A DNA stretch of 64,000 bases from Struthio camelus (lineage: Eukaryota; Chordata; Aves; Struthioniformes; Struthionidae): positions 3,460,517-3,524,516 of the forward strand of contig NC_090956.1 of assembly GCF_040807025.1 (NCBI RefSeq), read 5' to 3'. A model generated the notes under the pieces. That model made no database searches and was not told the origin of the DNA. It saw only the letters and a list, made by a program, of their open reading frames with translations. Every line of letters starts with the position of its first letter. The first letter of the stretch is position 1. Positions 38,701 through 59,490 of the stretch are shown here, one piece after another. A program made the position numbers and the translations under genes.

Positions 38701-40080
38701 CAGGACACCGCTCACACAGCTTGAAGCAGGCGTGGGGTTACCTGCCAGCTAAGGAGAGCAGCAGGTCTCAGGGTTACCCCAAGATACGTTGACAACCACG
38801 GTAAGATGCCCAGGCAGAGTCCAAGAACCGGCACACCACGGCCATGGAGCACGCACTGAGGTCTGCTTCCAGCCAGGTCTGCTCCAGGCAAACCCACGGG
38901 GCTGGGACCTCCCCAGGTCACACACGGGTGAGCTGCAGCCAGCCAGGGAGAAGCACCATAGGGACAGAGGGACACCCTGCCTCCATCCCGCTCTTCAGAC
39001 TGTCTCACTCAGGGCCAGCGTGAGGTTTTCCCCTCCCTAAAAGCCTCTGTCCTTCTCAGAGCAGGGAACCATCTCAGGGAACTGCAGTATCCCAGGAGAG
39101 AGCACCAAGCACCAAGCACCAAGCACCAAGCACCAAGCACCAAGCACCAAGCACCAAGCACCAAGCACCAAGCACCAAGCACCAAGCACCAAGCACCAAG
39201 CACCAAGCACCCTCCTCATCACCAACTCAACCCAGCTGGTGGCTTCCATCTCCTTTATAGGGCCCAGGAAGGTGCTCAACTTCAGCTGCTGCTGGTCTTG
39301 ATGGTTAACTCCTTCCTACCCACAAAGGATCCTCACGTGAACCTCCACCACAGCCATGCCCTGAGCCAAAGCAGAGGCAGCGCCTGTCTCCAGAGCTGGG
39401 CGCCCGCACCGTGCACGTCAGCCAACCCCAAACGGAGTCCCACAAGCCCCACGGGGAAGCGCTTGGTAGTTGTGTCCCTAAGGCAGGAGCTCCAGTTTTT
39501 GTGTCTGGATTCTCTTTTCTCCACCGAAACGGTGTTTCACTCTTTTCCGGAAGGCTGGCCCCAACCTCCAGCCAAGCCTGCGCACCGAACCGCCCCCCTC
39601 GACGGGGCCGTTCGGAGCTGACCTGCTTCATCATAGTCTGGGTTTAATTGCCCACCTGAGGCTTTCAGGACACCATGGCCCAGAAGCCAACCCCAATGCC
39701 AGCCCTGACTGCCCATGCCAAACCCGAGGAGAGCCGGGGCAATGGCTGGATGCAACCAGCGCCTCGAGAGACCTCTCCTGGCCACGTCGGCCTGAGCATG
39801 GCAAATTGGCTTTGTGACCCCCCAGCTGCTCCTTCTGCTGATGCTTTCCTGCAGGTCCAGTAGGATGAGGAGAGGCTTGGAGGGGTCTGATTCTCCCAGA
39901 GCTGGCCATGTCCTGTACTCATGTACCCCTCGGCGTAAGCGGTGACGCAAGCTCCCCGCTGCGGGCTGGGGTTTCGGAGAAGTAACGTTGTGTACAAGAA
40001 TGAGCCGGATGCTCAGAAGTTAGCAGCTTAGCCTCTGCTTCAGCCCCGGGGGGGAAACGCTGACTCTGAAACCCTATTTG
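38701..40080. other. Intergenic segment with a 7-bp minisatellite
   Basis: Moderately GC-rich sequence with no recognisable gene. Its one clear structure is the (AGCACCA)n array at 39101-39211. Frames reading through the array (for example a VLGAWCL repeat on the minus strand) are repeat translations, not genes. Confidence 0.6.
39101..39211. repeat. (AGCACCA)n tandem repeat, about 16 copies
   Basis: 111 bases of perfect 7-bp units (AGCACCA; on the other strand TGGTGCT), roughly 15.9 copies with no visible substitution. Such homogeneity implies recent expansion. It lies in the EPN2-GRAP intergenic region. Confidence 0.97.
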
Positions 40081-42300
40081 GCATGCACTGACGTGGCGTT
40101 TTCGAGCCCGGGATGTTGCTCCCTCCCTGTGCGGGGCCTCGTGGGGGCACCCGCTTCCTCCAAGAGGCCTGAGCCGAAGCAGCGGAGGATCCCCACGGCA
40201 TCCCGCGCCGCGGGCGCGCTTGGGGGACGTGATACGAGAGCGGCGCCGGGTGCCGACCCGTGTGCCTGAGCCTTTACCCAGGCATCGCGCCCTGCGTGTG
40301 GGTCTAAAGCCAGGCTACCGCTTTAAACCATGGAAGACATCCGCGGGCCAACCTCGCCGCTGGGGTGAACCAGGGCTGACACCTTGCTTTGCCGCACGCC
40401 GGCACTGATTTCACACCAGGAGATCCTCTGGCTCTCGACGAGTTGGCCCAAGGCGAGCGTTCCCGTCTCGGCCCCGTTAGCTGTTCTGGTTGCAGGACAT
40501 TTAGTCCGAGCCTCGACAGCGAAGCTGTGTTATTTTCCCAAAGGGCAGCGCCTGCTTCCTGCTCCCGGGGACGTGCGGAGGGCGGCTCGCGGCTGCAGTG
40601 CCAGCTCGCAGCTCTGAAAGCCGGTCTTCCTCCTCCCTCCTCCACCTGATCTTCCCTCCCCTTTCCTCCCCTCGGCTTTTCCTGCCGCCTCGTCTTTACA
40701 ACTCCGTCCCCCGCCAAAGACGAGCCCGGCAGCGCCGCGGGCGTTGCAGGCCGCAGGTTTCGGCTGGAGAAAATGGCACGCGCTGCCGCCGCGGCGCCGT
40801 TGCTCTGCAGCACGGGCAGAGGCAGAGCCGACCGGCGTCCCCCGGGGCCGCCACGCCGATGGCTCGCCGTGACTTCTGCGCTGGCAGGGCGCCGTCATGC
40901 CGCGGATTGCCCTCCGAAGCGGTGGAAGGGGAAACGCTGCGCCCGTCGAGCCCTGCTGCCGGGCACTTGGGAGCGATGCGCTGGCGCGCAGGCTGCCTCC
41001 CACGCCGGGCTCTGCTGGGGGGGGGGGGGGCGCCAGCGCCGCCGCCGTCTAACGCCTCCCGGCCCGGCGTACGGCCCAGCCGCCGGAGGCAAAGTCAAGC
41101 TCCGGGGCCTGGGCAGAGCAAGAAGGAGCCCCCCCCTTAACAAAACGCGCCCGGCCCGCAGCGGAAGGGGAAGAGGCTCCCTGCCCTCCTCTTCCTCCCC
41201 GCGCCGCGGCGGCGATGATGTTGCAGCCGGGCAGGTAAACACAGGATGTTGCTGCAACCGGCTCTGCGGATTGAGCAACCCGGCGAGCTCCGGCCGCCAG
41301 CTCCCACCCGCCCGGCACCCGGCGGGAGGAGCGCCCGGGAGCAGCGGGGAAAGGGTGACGCCAGCCCCGACGGCGGCCGCCGCTCCCTGTCCCCGGAGCC
41401 CCCAAAATTCCCCTCCCCGGAGGGAGAGGCCGCGTACGTGGGCTAGTGCTCAAACCGGAGGGCAGAAAGGGCTGCTGCCCGCTGGGCGCTGCGCGCCCAT
41501 GGGTGTCGCTTGGCCTCGTCGCTCCCCGGGGACCGCCTGGCGCTGGCTGCACTGCAGCACGGCGCTTCCGAATTGCAGGGCCGCGGGCAGGGCCCGGGTG
41601 GCTAGCGAGGCTCAGAGATGGGGGTACAGACCCCGGTCGTGCCCCGGTGCAGGCACGAAACGTGCAGGATCCCACCCCGCCGGACAGGGCTTCGTCGCCT
41701 GGCTCTCGCAGGGCCGCGGGAGCAGCCTGCTCCGGCGCAGCGCGTGCTGTGCAAAATACACCAACTTGACAAGACACAGGAGGAAAAAGGGAAAATAAAA
41801 ATTGAAAAATAAAACATCCTGTTTTGAGGTTTATCGGCCGTCTCGCCCCCGGCGGTTAGTCAGCCGTTTGGCTCCCGGCGCGGAGCGGTGCAGGGCGCTG
41901 CAGCGCAGAGCTCGGCACTGGCGGCCGGCACTGCGGGGCTCCCTGGCGAAGGGCTGAGCACCCCCCCCGGGGGACAGCACCCTTGGGTGCTCCAGGAGGC
42001 CGAGCACAGCCAGCCAGGGCTGCTGAAGAGTAGGCAGAAGGGTTTCCCCAAGCAAGGACCCAGCTGGAGGTAACTGGCACCTCCAATTTTGCCATATTGG
42101 GATGTTCGTAGCCCCATCAGGGGTCCCCGGAGGCAGCGTGATGTTCCCTGGGTGCCACCCACCCGCCGCTCTCCGGCCAGCCCCTCATCCCCTGCCGTGG
42201 CAGCTCGGGTGCTTGGAAACCGGGTTTGGCTCCCGACCTGGACAGCGGGCTGCAGACCGCGCCGGGGCTGGCTCACCGGGCGCTGGCTCCGCGCTGCCGC

Positions 42301-42352
42301 GGAGGGACGCGCGAACCCGTCTGCACGGAGGGACGTGCGAGCCCGTCTGCGT
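42301..42352. repeat. 26-bp tandem duplication
   Basis: Two adjacent 26-bp copies, each starting GGAGGGACG and containing CCCGTCTGC, occupy 42301-42326 and 42327-42352 with a few transitions between them (for example CGCGCGAA versus CGTGCGAG). Local duplication in GC-rich intergenic sequence. Confidence 0.9.
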
Positions 42353-44355
42353 GGCAGCCAGCAAAGAGGCAGGAGTTAAGGGCTCCGGGAGAGGACGCCT
42401 GCCCGCAGGCTCCCCCCGGCCAGCCTGTCCCCAGCCGTCCCCGGCTGCCATCCCCTTCCCCGGGAATCGGTCCCCAGGGCTGGGGGAAATCGTCCCCCAA
42501 AGCTGGGAGAGGGATGCAGAGAGGCAGGAGGGCCTGTCCCAGCAGGACACTGTCCCCAGTGTCCCCCTGGGTACTGCTGCCATCTGCTGGCAGGACCCAA
42601 TCCTGCTCCGGTCCTGAGTCCTGCTGTGTTGTGCCGAGAGCGGGGCTCAGCCCGGGGGTCCCCTCCGCGGCTCTGCTCACCTGCGGGCACCCGGGCTCGG
42701 AGGAAACAGCCCCCTCCGTCCCCGAAACGGCTGCCCGTTGCCACCCGCAGCCCAGCAGGATGGCACTGGCTCTGGACCGCTGCCCCAGCGCCCCTCCGCC
42801 GGGTGCTCGGGTGGCCCCTGAGCTGGCGTTTGAGTTTGTGCCCTTTGCAAGGGGCCGGGGAAGAGGCAACGGCTCGACCCTCGCCGCGTGCGGCTTGGGG
42901 CCATGACATCCAATGGTGCTGGTGGATGCAGGGACAGGAACGGGCCAGCGGCAGCCTCTGGGGTGCTGCTCCGCTGGGGTGGTTTCTCCAGGGACCAGCC
43001 AGCTCCGGTTGTCTCCGGTGCTGCCAAGCGTAACAGGAAACTCGCCCGACACGGAAACCTTCCCCGCTGCAATCCCTGAGGCTCGCCGGGCTGCAGCGGC
43101 CGCAGAGATGCTGAGTCCCGTCCTCCTCGTGACAGGCGTGCGTGTCCCAAGCCTGTTCCCACGGCCTCGCCTGCCCTCCGTCCCCCTCCCGGGCTTGCCT
43201 CCGCTTCCCGGGGCCCTGCAGGTCCCTGGGGCCGTGCCGGGATAACGCAGGGTGCCGGGCCCGGGACGCCGCCGTGCTCCGCGCGGTCCCGCCTGGCCTC
43301 GCCGGGTGCCCAGGCGCCCCGGCCAGCCTGCGGTTCCCCTGGGAAAAATGGACCCGGTGGGGGGTGTTTGCTTTTCCAAAGCCCTCGGTAAACGTGGCTA
43401 CGGTTCGGAGGAGGAGAATCGGGGACCCGGGGTCACCGCAGGGGCTGTCCCCAGCCCAGGGTCCCCACGTGAGCCCGGGGCGAGCGCCACCAGCTCATCC
43501 CTGCCGGGGCGGATGGCGGCGGCGGCTTCCTCCTCCTCCTCCTCCTCGCCTCATTGCCTAAGTCCCTTCGGAGGGACCGAGCCGCAGCTGGGCCCGGTTT
43601 AATTCCTCGCCGCAACGTCCGGCGGATTTTCCAGGCGCTTCATCCCGCCGCCCCGTGGGGCCGTTCCCAGCCTGGCGCACCGTTCCCGGGCCCCTTCGCC
43701 GGGCGGTGGGAAGAGGGTGCCGGGCAAAGGGTTGCAGGCTCAGCGCCCAGAGCCCGCAAGAGCCGGAGGATTTTCTTTAATTGAAAAGGGAGCTGGTTTT
43801 TTTTTTCCCCCTCGCCCTGCAGAAGAAAAGCTGGGAAGAGCAACGCCGACCAGCCCCAAGCCCGAAGGCCGGGAGCAACGGCTATGCCGAAACCTCGCCG
43901 TTTGGGGGCCGGCGACCAGCGCGTGGGCTCCGGTCCGGCTCCCCAAAGGCGCGTGCAGCCGTAGCACCTACCTGCATCTCTGCCCGCTCCACCCTCGGTG
44001 ATTTTTGACCCGACGTCCGCAGGTGTAACCCACCGAGCCGCCTTGCAGGGGCCGGGCCAGCAGCTCCAGCCCTGACGAGACATCAGAGACCCCCGCGCCG
44101 GGCGCCGGGCGGCCTCGCGGCGCCGGGGGCTGCAGGGCCCGGCCGGGCAGCCGGCACGCTTCACCCCCACCGAATTGTATCCCCCTTCCCCGGTGACAGA
44201 GGGGGCATCACACGGGGTGGAGGGGGGGGGGCAGGATGACCCCACCGAGGGGCTCGGCGGCGCCGCGAGGAGCCCACGGGTGCCGGCGGCCCGGCGAGGC
44301 TCTCCGCCCCCGCGCGGCACATCTGGCCAGCTGCAGGGCCCCGCCGGCTGCGCGC

Positions 44356-49051
<4,696 letters not shown>

Positions 49052-49868
49052 CCCGGCGCCGGGCTCTCCGGGGGCCCGGCCGTCGTCCCGACCCGACCGA
49101 GCCCTGCCGACGCTCGCGAAGGACGAGCGGCCCCGGCCGGTGCCCAGGCTGCCGCGGAGGGGGCTGCAGCGACAGCAACCGCCGCGGCCGGCCGGCTCGG
49201 GGCTCGGCGCGCGGGACGAGGGAGCGAGAGCCCGCGGAGGTCCCGCTCGGCGCCCGGCTTTGCCCTTGCACGCGGCCCCCCCGCTCCCAGCCCCGTCCTT
49301 CCCTGCCGGCGGCCGTCCCCGCGCCTGGCCGCCGAAGCCCGCGCTCCCGTCCCCTGCCAGCCCCGCGGCGGCGGCAAGCACAGAGCCTGCTGCACCGAGG
49401 GACCCGAAACCGCCCGAGCGACCCGAAAAACTCTTCCGGAGCGGCTGACGAAGAGCAGCCGGAGCCCAGGGCGGCCGAGAGTCCTGCGGCCGGCCGAACG
49501 CCGGCCCGGCCCCGCGGCGAGCAAACGGCAACGGGTCCAGGCCAAACCCCGCCGGGCGGCCGCGACACGGCGCGGGGTGCCACGAGCCGGCGCGTCGGGC
49601 GCGGAGCCGGGCTGGCGGCGGCGGCCCTCGCTCCGGCAGCCAGGCCGGTCCCGTTGCGCGCCCGTCCCCGGCCATCGCGCCTCTGCAGCCCCGTTAGGGC
49701 AACGCTAATTGGCGCTCGCTGCTTCGCGCCCGAGAGCCTCGCTGCACGGAGAGCGGCCGGGCCGGCGCCGGTGGCCGGGCCGGCGGGGAAGGCCGGGTAC
49801 GGAGGAGCTCAGTCCTGCAGGCGCTGTCGTAGCTGCAAATCGTGGCATTTCTTTTTTTTTTTTTTTTT

Positions 49869-49874
49869 TTTAAT
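49869..49874 (-). terminator. SLC5A10: Possible SLC5A10 polyadenylation signal ATTAAA
   Basis: ATTAAA on the minus strand, about 380 bp after the SLC5A10 stop codon and only 9 bp from the GRAP signal on the other strand. No minus-strand AATAAA lies closer. If used, the two 3' UTRs overlap by a few tens of bases. The A20 run just downstream on this strand could also mislead oligo-dT cDNA. Confidence 0.4.
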
Positions 49875-49882
49875 TTTGAGCT

Positions 49883-49888
49883 AATAAA
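49883..49888 (+). terminator. GRAP: GRAP polyadenylation signal AATAAA
   Basis: AATAAA followed directly by GTGTGTTCGG, a GT-rich downstream element, 832 bp after the GRAP stop codon. It is the best poly(A) site for GRAP. Confidence 0.75.
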
Positions 49889-50193
49889 GTGTGTTCGGAT
49901 GAAAGCTTCGAGCGGGGCTGGTCCTTTCCCCGTTCTCCAAAGGGCGCTCGGCCTGCTGCTTCGCTGCGACGTCGCCTCTCCCGCTGGGCTCCCGCCAGCC
50001 CCCGGGCCAGCGCCGGGCACCGGCCGCGCTCGCTCAGCGCCCCTCGCCCCGCACCCCGGCTCCCTCGCTGCCCCCAACCTTCGCCGGGCAACTTGGACGC
50101 CCTCGAGGAGCGCAGCGCTGAGAACGCCCAGCTCGGCGCACTGGTGGAAACCTCCCCCCCCCCCCCCCCCATGCCAAATGTGATTAAAAAAAA

Positions 50194-50199
50194 AATAAA
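50194..50199 (+). terminator. Second plus-strand AATAAA downstream of GRAP
   Basis: AATAAA inside an A-rich run, about 55 bp before the SLC5A10 stop codon on the other strand. It could be an alternative, longer GRAP 3' end. It lacks an obvious GT-rich element and may be chance. Confidence 0.3.
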
Positions 50200-50252
50200 A
50201 TCTCACCCGCCTCCCCATCTCGCCCGCTCCCCCCATCCCTCCCGGCGCGCGC

Positions 50253-53911
<3,659 letters not shown>

Positions 53912-56877
53912 CTGGGGCGACACAGAGGCAGGGTGAGCGTGCCGGCAGCCTCCCGCGGTCCCGGGGAGCCGCTTCCCGATGCCCTCTCCAGGGTCCGGCA
54001 GCTCCCCTGGGATAGTCACCCCGATCCCGCTACCCCATCCCTCCCTCCCCGCGGCTTTGGGACCCAGCCAGCCCCAGCGTGGTCGGGACCAGGACCTAGA
54101 GCATCGCCTGGACCTCAGAGCTGCCTCTCATCCAGCCCAGAGCGAGATGCGGAGATGTGAGCTACCCGCTGGCCACGAAACGGCGGCAGGAGCCCTCCCC
54201 AGGCCAGGGGGGCTTCCAGAGCCGGGTCAGCCCCTGCCCAGGATTCACAGCTGCAACCAGCAGCGGCCGAGCCCTGCGTACCAACGCCCAATTACTTATC
54301 TGTCTCAATGGGTGCTGAGCCCTCTTTTATTGTAATGCTCATAAAATATTGAAATAGATGGCAGTTAGTGTCAGGCATAAATAATAATGGCTTGGCTGGC
54401 TCTCAGATCTGCGTCCTCGCCCTGCAGGGCTCCCCCGCGCAGATCCGGCTCCGAGAGCATCGCCCTCCTGCGATCTCGGCCTTCGTGCGCCGGGCAGCCC
54501 GGGGAGGGCAAGCGCAGGCACAGCCTTGCGTTTGCTCTGCAGGGCTCTGAAACCCTGCAGGAAACTAGTCAGGAAGCCCCAGGTGAGGAAGGGTTGGCAA
54601 TCCCTGCCTTAGGAGCACGTCGAGAGCCAAAGGTCTCCGATCAGATGCCCGCCTAGCCCCGTACCCGTCCCCAGCAGCGTCACGGGAAGCATATAAGAAA
54701 CGAGGCAACGTGCAATGATCTTCCTTGGGTTACGCACAGCCGACCCCGGCAATCCCCCCCCATCGCTTCCCTCCGGGGTGTTGCTGCAGCCCCCCGAAAG
54801 GGCTTTGCTGGGAGTCCCCCCCCGTCCCCACCTCCTCCACCACTACAGACCCCACTGGAAAGGACCCCAGGCGAGGAGCGCGGCAGCAGGTCAGCCGACT
54901 ACACGCACCACTTGGCAGTTCACAGGGAAGCTAAAAACCCCTAAAACTGCCCCCGATGCAGTTCCCGATGGGGAAGCCTGTGCTGGGGCTCTGGTGACTC
55001 TGTCTCCCAGCAGCTCTGTGTAAAGTTGCTGTCACCGCTCCGTGCCTCAGTTTCCCCCTCTCTGAAACACTATGCTGGGAGAGGCTCCACGCAAATGACT
55101 GGAGACCTGCGGGTGGAAGATGCTCCAGAGGGAAAAGCAGCGTCTGAATCCAAACTTAGCGATGAAATGACCACCCAAGGGCTCGGCCTGGCTCGGCAGT
55201 GGCCCTCCGAGCACGTGGGCAGCCGAGCCCGGCAGGGGAGCTGGAGGCCCAGCGAGGCCCGGAGACGTGCCCAGGTCCTGGAGCCGGGAAGAGAGCTCAG
55301 CCATTTGCAGCCCGGTGCCTCGCTTTGATGTTATGCCCTTCGCTAGAGATGGGAAATCAATTAGGAGCTTCAGCCTGTAATTAATTCTTCCCTCTGCAGC
55401 TCGGAGGAAGCTGCCACTGCTCCCGGCTGCAGCCGTGTTGGCGCAGCGGGGACGAAGCCGGGATGCGGGGAAGGGCTCTGCCTCGGCACCCGGCTTAGCC
55501 CAGGGCCAGGGACACGCGCAGACGAGAGCGGCGGAGACGTGGGGCACCGAAGCAGTTCGGCGACGGGGCTGCACCTTCCACGCAGCGAGAGCCGGGCAGC
55601 GACCTGCCCCTGCAAACAGCCGGCAGATTAGAAAGATGCTGCCGCCTCTTTCCGCGTGCCGGCGCTCTGCTCGGTTCAGGCGTCCCTGTCCCCAGGGGCC
55701 GGGGTAAATCAGAGGAAAAAGCCGGATGCGCAAGCAAAACCACCCCAAAACGGCAGGCCGGGCTGGCAAGCCTGGGCAGCGCCGAGCTCAGCGCGATGGG
55801 CTGGCGTTAGCGGCGGCCACGCGGGATTTCACGGCAGGGATGGGGGAAAGCACGGCGGCCTCGTGGGCTCCCACGCTGCCTCGAGCAAACCCTCCCGGGG
55901 AGCTCGGCTGGGCGCCGCACCGCGTCGCCGCCGGCTTACGAAGGGCTCCGTGCCTGGACCCGGCGTCCCGGGGCAGGGTGTCCTCGCCGTGGGAGCCAGG
56001 GATGCGGCGCCCAGCTTGGCTGGCCCGGCACGGGCACCCAGAGCCCCCTTTTTTGCAGCGTGGGAACGGCACGGCTCTGCCCTGCAGGACGCAGGGACCA
56101 GCCCGGAGGCAAGAGCATCGCTCGGCGCGCCCGGTGCCTCCGTGCCCCCGGCAGCGGTCCGACCCCCGAGCGCTCGCGTCCCCCCGGCACCCTGCCTGTG
56201 TCAGGCAGCGGTGCGCCACGATCCCAGCTCCCGCCGCCAGCACGGCCCCTGCGCGGCATCCCGCCGCGTTCCCTATGGGGTGCATCAGCTCCGCCGCGTA
56301 ATAAATCACAAGCGGGTGCACACACCCCTTTAAAGAGCCTCTAAATCTCCTTGCACAACAGCTACTACCGAGCCCGACACGGGGCCGGGAGGGCCTGGCT
56401 GAAGCGGGCACGACGCCCACGTGCTGCGGCGGCACGGCGCCGGCTTCGCCGCGGGGTCGCTCCGCCATGCGCCTCTCCCCCTGCCGTGCGCGCGTGGCCC
56501 ACCATGCACATGCAAGGTGCTGCATGTGGACCATCCCCGCTCCAGAAACCCCCTCTCGGGCCTTGCCAAACCAGAGCACGAGCAGGAACCAGCACAGGGG
56601 GACGCGGCCCCTCTCTGACAGCAGTGCCGAAGCAGCCCAAGCCAAGAGGAGGAGAAGGGAGATCACGGCACCGAGGGGGACGATGGCCAGGACCACCAGA
56701 GGTGAGGTCCTGCAGCCTCCCTGGGACGGGGCAGGGGGGCTCCTTGCCTAGGTGCCTGCCAGGTGCTCGGGTTTATCCCATTTGCTTTAGCAGGTGCAAC
56801 CCCATCACCCCCAGAGTACCACTTCCTAAATAGCGCTGAGATTTCATCCAAAATGCCTGTTCCCCTGCAATACGTAA

Positions 56878-56940
56878 GCACACCGAAACACGGATCTGGA
56901 GGGACCTCCCAGGGCGCCCAGTCCCCCTGTGCACAAGGGC
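56878..56940 (-). repeat. Degraded CR1-like retrotransposon fragment
   Basis: The plus strand reads ATCTGGAGGGACCTCCCAGG, then GCGCCCAGTCCCCCTGTGCA and CAAGGGCA. This resembles the antisense of the CR1 3' region in birds and reptiles ('GGAAGGGACCTC..GGTCATCCAGTCCCC'). So the element would lie on the minus strand, 5'-truncated. It is diverged; the call is from memory of the consensus. Confidence 0.5.
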
Positions 56941-57882
56941 AACGGGATGCACCACGCGCAGGATCCAGTGCCGAAGGGCAGAGCCCGCGGCGCAGGCACG
57001 GAGCAGGTGAAGGGCAGGGTCCCCGCAGCCTGGCGGGGACACTGTCCCCGGCCTGTGCCAACCCTGCTCTCAGCCTGCGTCGGCTGTGCCCGCTCTCCAA
57101 AGGTCCCGAAAGGTAGCAGCAAAGAAACCCTTCAGCCTCACGAGGCGAATCAAGAGTTGGGAAAGGAGAGGGGTAAAACAGCAGAAGGAAAATCTTGCAA
57201 CACTGGATAACAGGAGGGAAGGGCCAGCTTTCTCTCCCGCATCCTTGGACTTTGCCGCGTATCTCTGAACACATCCTGAGTCAATATTCACTGTGACTTG
57301 AGCAGTTCCTTTCTCCCTGTGTCCTACCCTAAACATGGCTGAAGAGGTATCGAGTCCCCGTTGGCGAGGGCCCAGGCTGGCACCCCCTAGAGCGATGCCC
57401 TCCTCTCCCAGCACCGCCACGTCCACGCTTGCCCCATCCCCGTTCTCCCTTCTCCAACAACAGGTTGGAGCTGGCGGTCAACGATTTCTTGCCGAAAGCA
57501 TCGGCAAGGGGGCTGATATCGCCTGGCTCCACCAAAACACCTCCTCTGAAACATCCTCCGGCGCGTCAGCGGGACCTGGCCAGCGCAAGGAGTCCCCAGC
57601 GCGCGCCCGGCTCCTTCCTGCCCCATCGCCGCCAGTCAAGCCTGCTACTTCAATTTAAGGCGAGAAAAGCTGCTCTGTTTCCCCTAAGAAGCCCATTATT
57701 GTAGCTTAAAAATAAAAGGATATTAGCTCAGTCTGCTATAACCTATTTTTGAGAAAGCGGCGCTGGAATTTCTCCTTTTCTGCGCGTTTCCTTCCAAATC
57801 TGTTCTAGGCTTTGCGCCGCGCCGAGGCGAGCACGCCGAAGCGTTGGGAGCGAGCCGCGGCGCGCGCCGGCGAGCCCCAGCC

Positions 57883-57903
57883 GGGCCAGGCCAGGCCAGG
57901 CCA
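57883..57903. repeat. Short (GGCCA)n tandem repeat
   Basis: About four GGCCA units in GC-rich intron sequence. Confidence 0.85.
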
Positions 57904-58501
57904 TCCCGGATGATGAAATGTAAACACGGCTGCAGGAGCGAGCGGCTTTGAAGCTGCGGGCGCCCCGGTAAACATGCCGCTTCGCCTTAGGAGGCTGACT
58001 CAAGCGGGGCTTTTATTTGCACGGCTGCAAACCCAGCTTAGTTCCACTGCAGCGCACGGAGCCAGACACAGCCCGTGGCATTTTTTTTGCATTGTTGCAA
58101 GAATCTGACCCCGATTCTTGAAATTCTTCATCTCAAACTGAGCTTTCAAGCAAAAAGCTCCACGTTTCCAGTTTGTGATCACTGACTGACAGATCCAGGC
58201 TGGTTTTTTTGTCCATCTCTCAGTTATGAACAGAGCGTGTCAGAGCAAGTGTTAGCAACGTGCAAGACCGTGTCCCTCCTCCAAACCTCCCGCCAAAGCG
58301 GAGAAGCGGCTACGACAGCCGGGGCACCCGGGAGCTGCTCGCTGGGACCCACCTCGGCTCCGAGCTCAAACATGAGCCCGGGGATCGGTTATTCTCAGCA
58401 CAGAAGGGGTTAACAACAAGACCCAGAGATAAACCCTCCTGGAAAATATTGACTTACCCCCACGCGCACAAAGAGAGAGGGAGAGATGTCCAGAGAGCTG
58501 C

Positions 58502-58522
58502 TTTTTTTTTTTTTTTTTTTTT
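58502..58522. repeat. Poly(T) tract, 21 bases
   Basis: Uninterrupted T21 followed by AAATAAAA, just left of the CpG-rich block upstream of FAM83G. No retrogene body is seen beside it. Confidence 0.9.
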
Positions 58523-58559
58523 AAATAAAACCCATGCAAACCCCTCCCCGCTTCCCAGC

Positions 58560-58930
58560 CAACCTCCCGCACCGGGAGGCTTTTCGGAGGACTTTCAGGC
58601 AGCCGTATGACAGCGTACGCACAGCCAGGCTCAACGGGCATCGCAGCCGGCGCGGGAGAAGGGCCGGCAGGCCCCGGCGCGGGCCGCAGGAGCGCGGCCG
58701 GTGAGCCGGCCTCCCGCAGCGCTGCATCGCCCGAAAGAGTTAATGGCCTAGCGGAGGCCGGGAATGTGCGAAGGCAGCATGTGACGGCAGGTGGGGCAGG
58801 GCGGAGCGATGATTCACTCTTTTGCTTTTCCTCTTTTCACTTCTTGCTGTTACCTGTCCGTCTCGGCACTGCGCACGGGCAGGAGCCCGAAAAAAATCGC
58901 GTGGCCGGCCAGGGAGATGCCAAAGAGGCT
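58560..58930 (+). promoter_or_regulatory. FAM83G: CpG-rich block, candidate FAM83G promoter
   Basis: A compact CpG-rich segment 0.6-1 kb before the first FAM83G coding exon. Within it GCGGCCG|GTGAGC puts a strong donor-like site after base 58700 on the plus strand. It could end a non-coding first exon that splices to the acceptor before the ATG. TGATTCACT at about 58.81 kb resembles an AP-1 site. No TATA box is seen. Confidence 0.4.
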
Positions 58931-59490
58931 GGCGGAGAAGTTTGCTGCGGAGAAGCCAACCGGCTGACCCAGTTCTCCAGGATCGATACCCGGAGACAAC
59001 ATTTGGGCTGAGAAATCCTGCTTTCCTGGGCCTTTTTTAAAGCAGTTATTTTTCGTTTTCCATAGTGTTTTATTTTATTTTATTCTATACTGTTTCTCTG
59101 CTGACAGAGAGGAGGATGAGACCAGTGTGGACCTGACGGTAGAAGACTTACCAGGCTGGATCACCCCTAAAGAGTCCATGCATGCCTAGGTGTGAGAGGG
59201 CTCATTTCCCCCCCCGTGGTACCGACCCAGGTGCAGGGAGCAACGGCTTTCCCTGGGGTTTGCCTCGCACGGAGGCCCTGATCGCTGCTCAGACACTTAG
59301 GAGCGAACGAGGAGCCGACTCCTCCTGCTGGAGGAGAAAAGGTCCGGAGTCCCAGGACCGCTCTGCCAAGCGAGTGGGAGAACGGAGAGGCACGTTTCTA
59401 CAGCTGTGCACTGAACTCGGGGAGGGAGAAACAAAACAATCATATATTTAAAGACTGGGAAATAATTAATTTCTTATTTATTGTCAGCAG

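Larger units (their letters stand above)
49052..49905 (+). other. GRAP: GRAP 3' UTR
   Basis: GC-rich sequence after the stop codon leading to a T20 run (49852-49871) and a canonical AATAAA. The end is set about 20 bases after the signal and is approximate. Long frames on both strands in this stretch are artefacts. Confidence 0.65.
53912..58559. other. SLC5A10: SLC5A10 intron sequence upstream of the last found exon
   Basis: GC-rich sequence with no exon I can recognise on either strand. I looked on the minus strand for the helices and the DQVIVQRS-type segment that precede the cysteine-rich loop in SGLT5 and did not find them. It is therefore read as part of a large intron that also contains FAM83G. 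A CR1-like fragment lies near 56.9 kb and a short GGCCA repeat at 57.88 kb. Minus-strand frames such as one starting MVLAIVPLGAV at 56,696 look hydrophobic but have no family match. Confidence 0.6.

Noticed and set aside
39009-39279. Repeat protein with VLGAWCL units
   Set aside because: Simple translation of the 7-bp array; the same peptide appears in more than one frame because the unit is not a multiple of three.
40773-41798. 341-codon plus-strand frame
   Set aside because: Arg/Pro/Ala-rich translation of CpG-rich DNA without a recognisable domain; the opposite strand has a comparable frame.
42273-43379. 368-codon minus-strand frame upstream of GRAP
   Set aside because: Same composition effect; low-complexity protein, competing frames on the plus strand, and no splice or family support.
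56365-56696. Hydrophobic minus-strand segment starting MVLAIVPLGAV, considered as a missing SLC5A10 transmembrane exon
   Set aside because: Does not align with any SGLT5 helix and lacks an acceptor/donor pair giving the phase 1 needed to join the exon at 53911.
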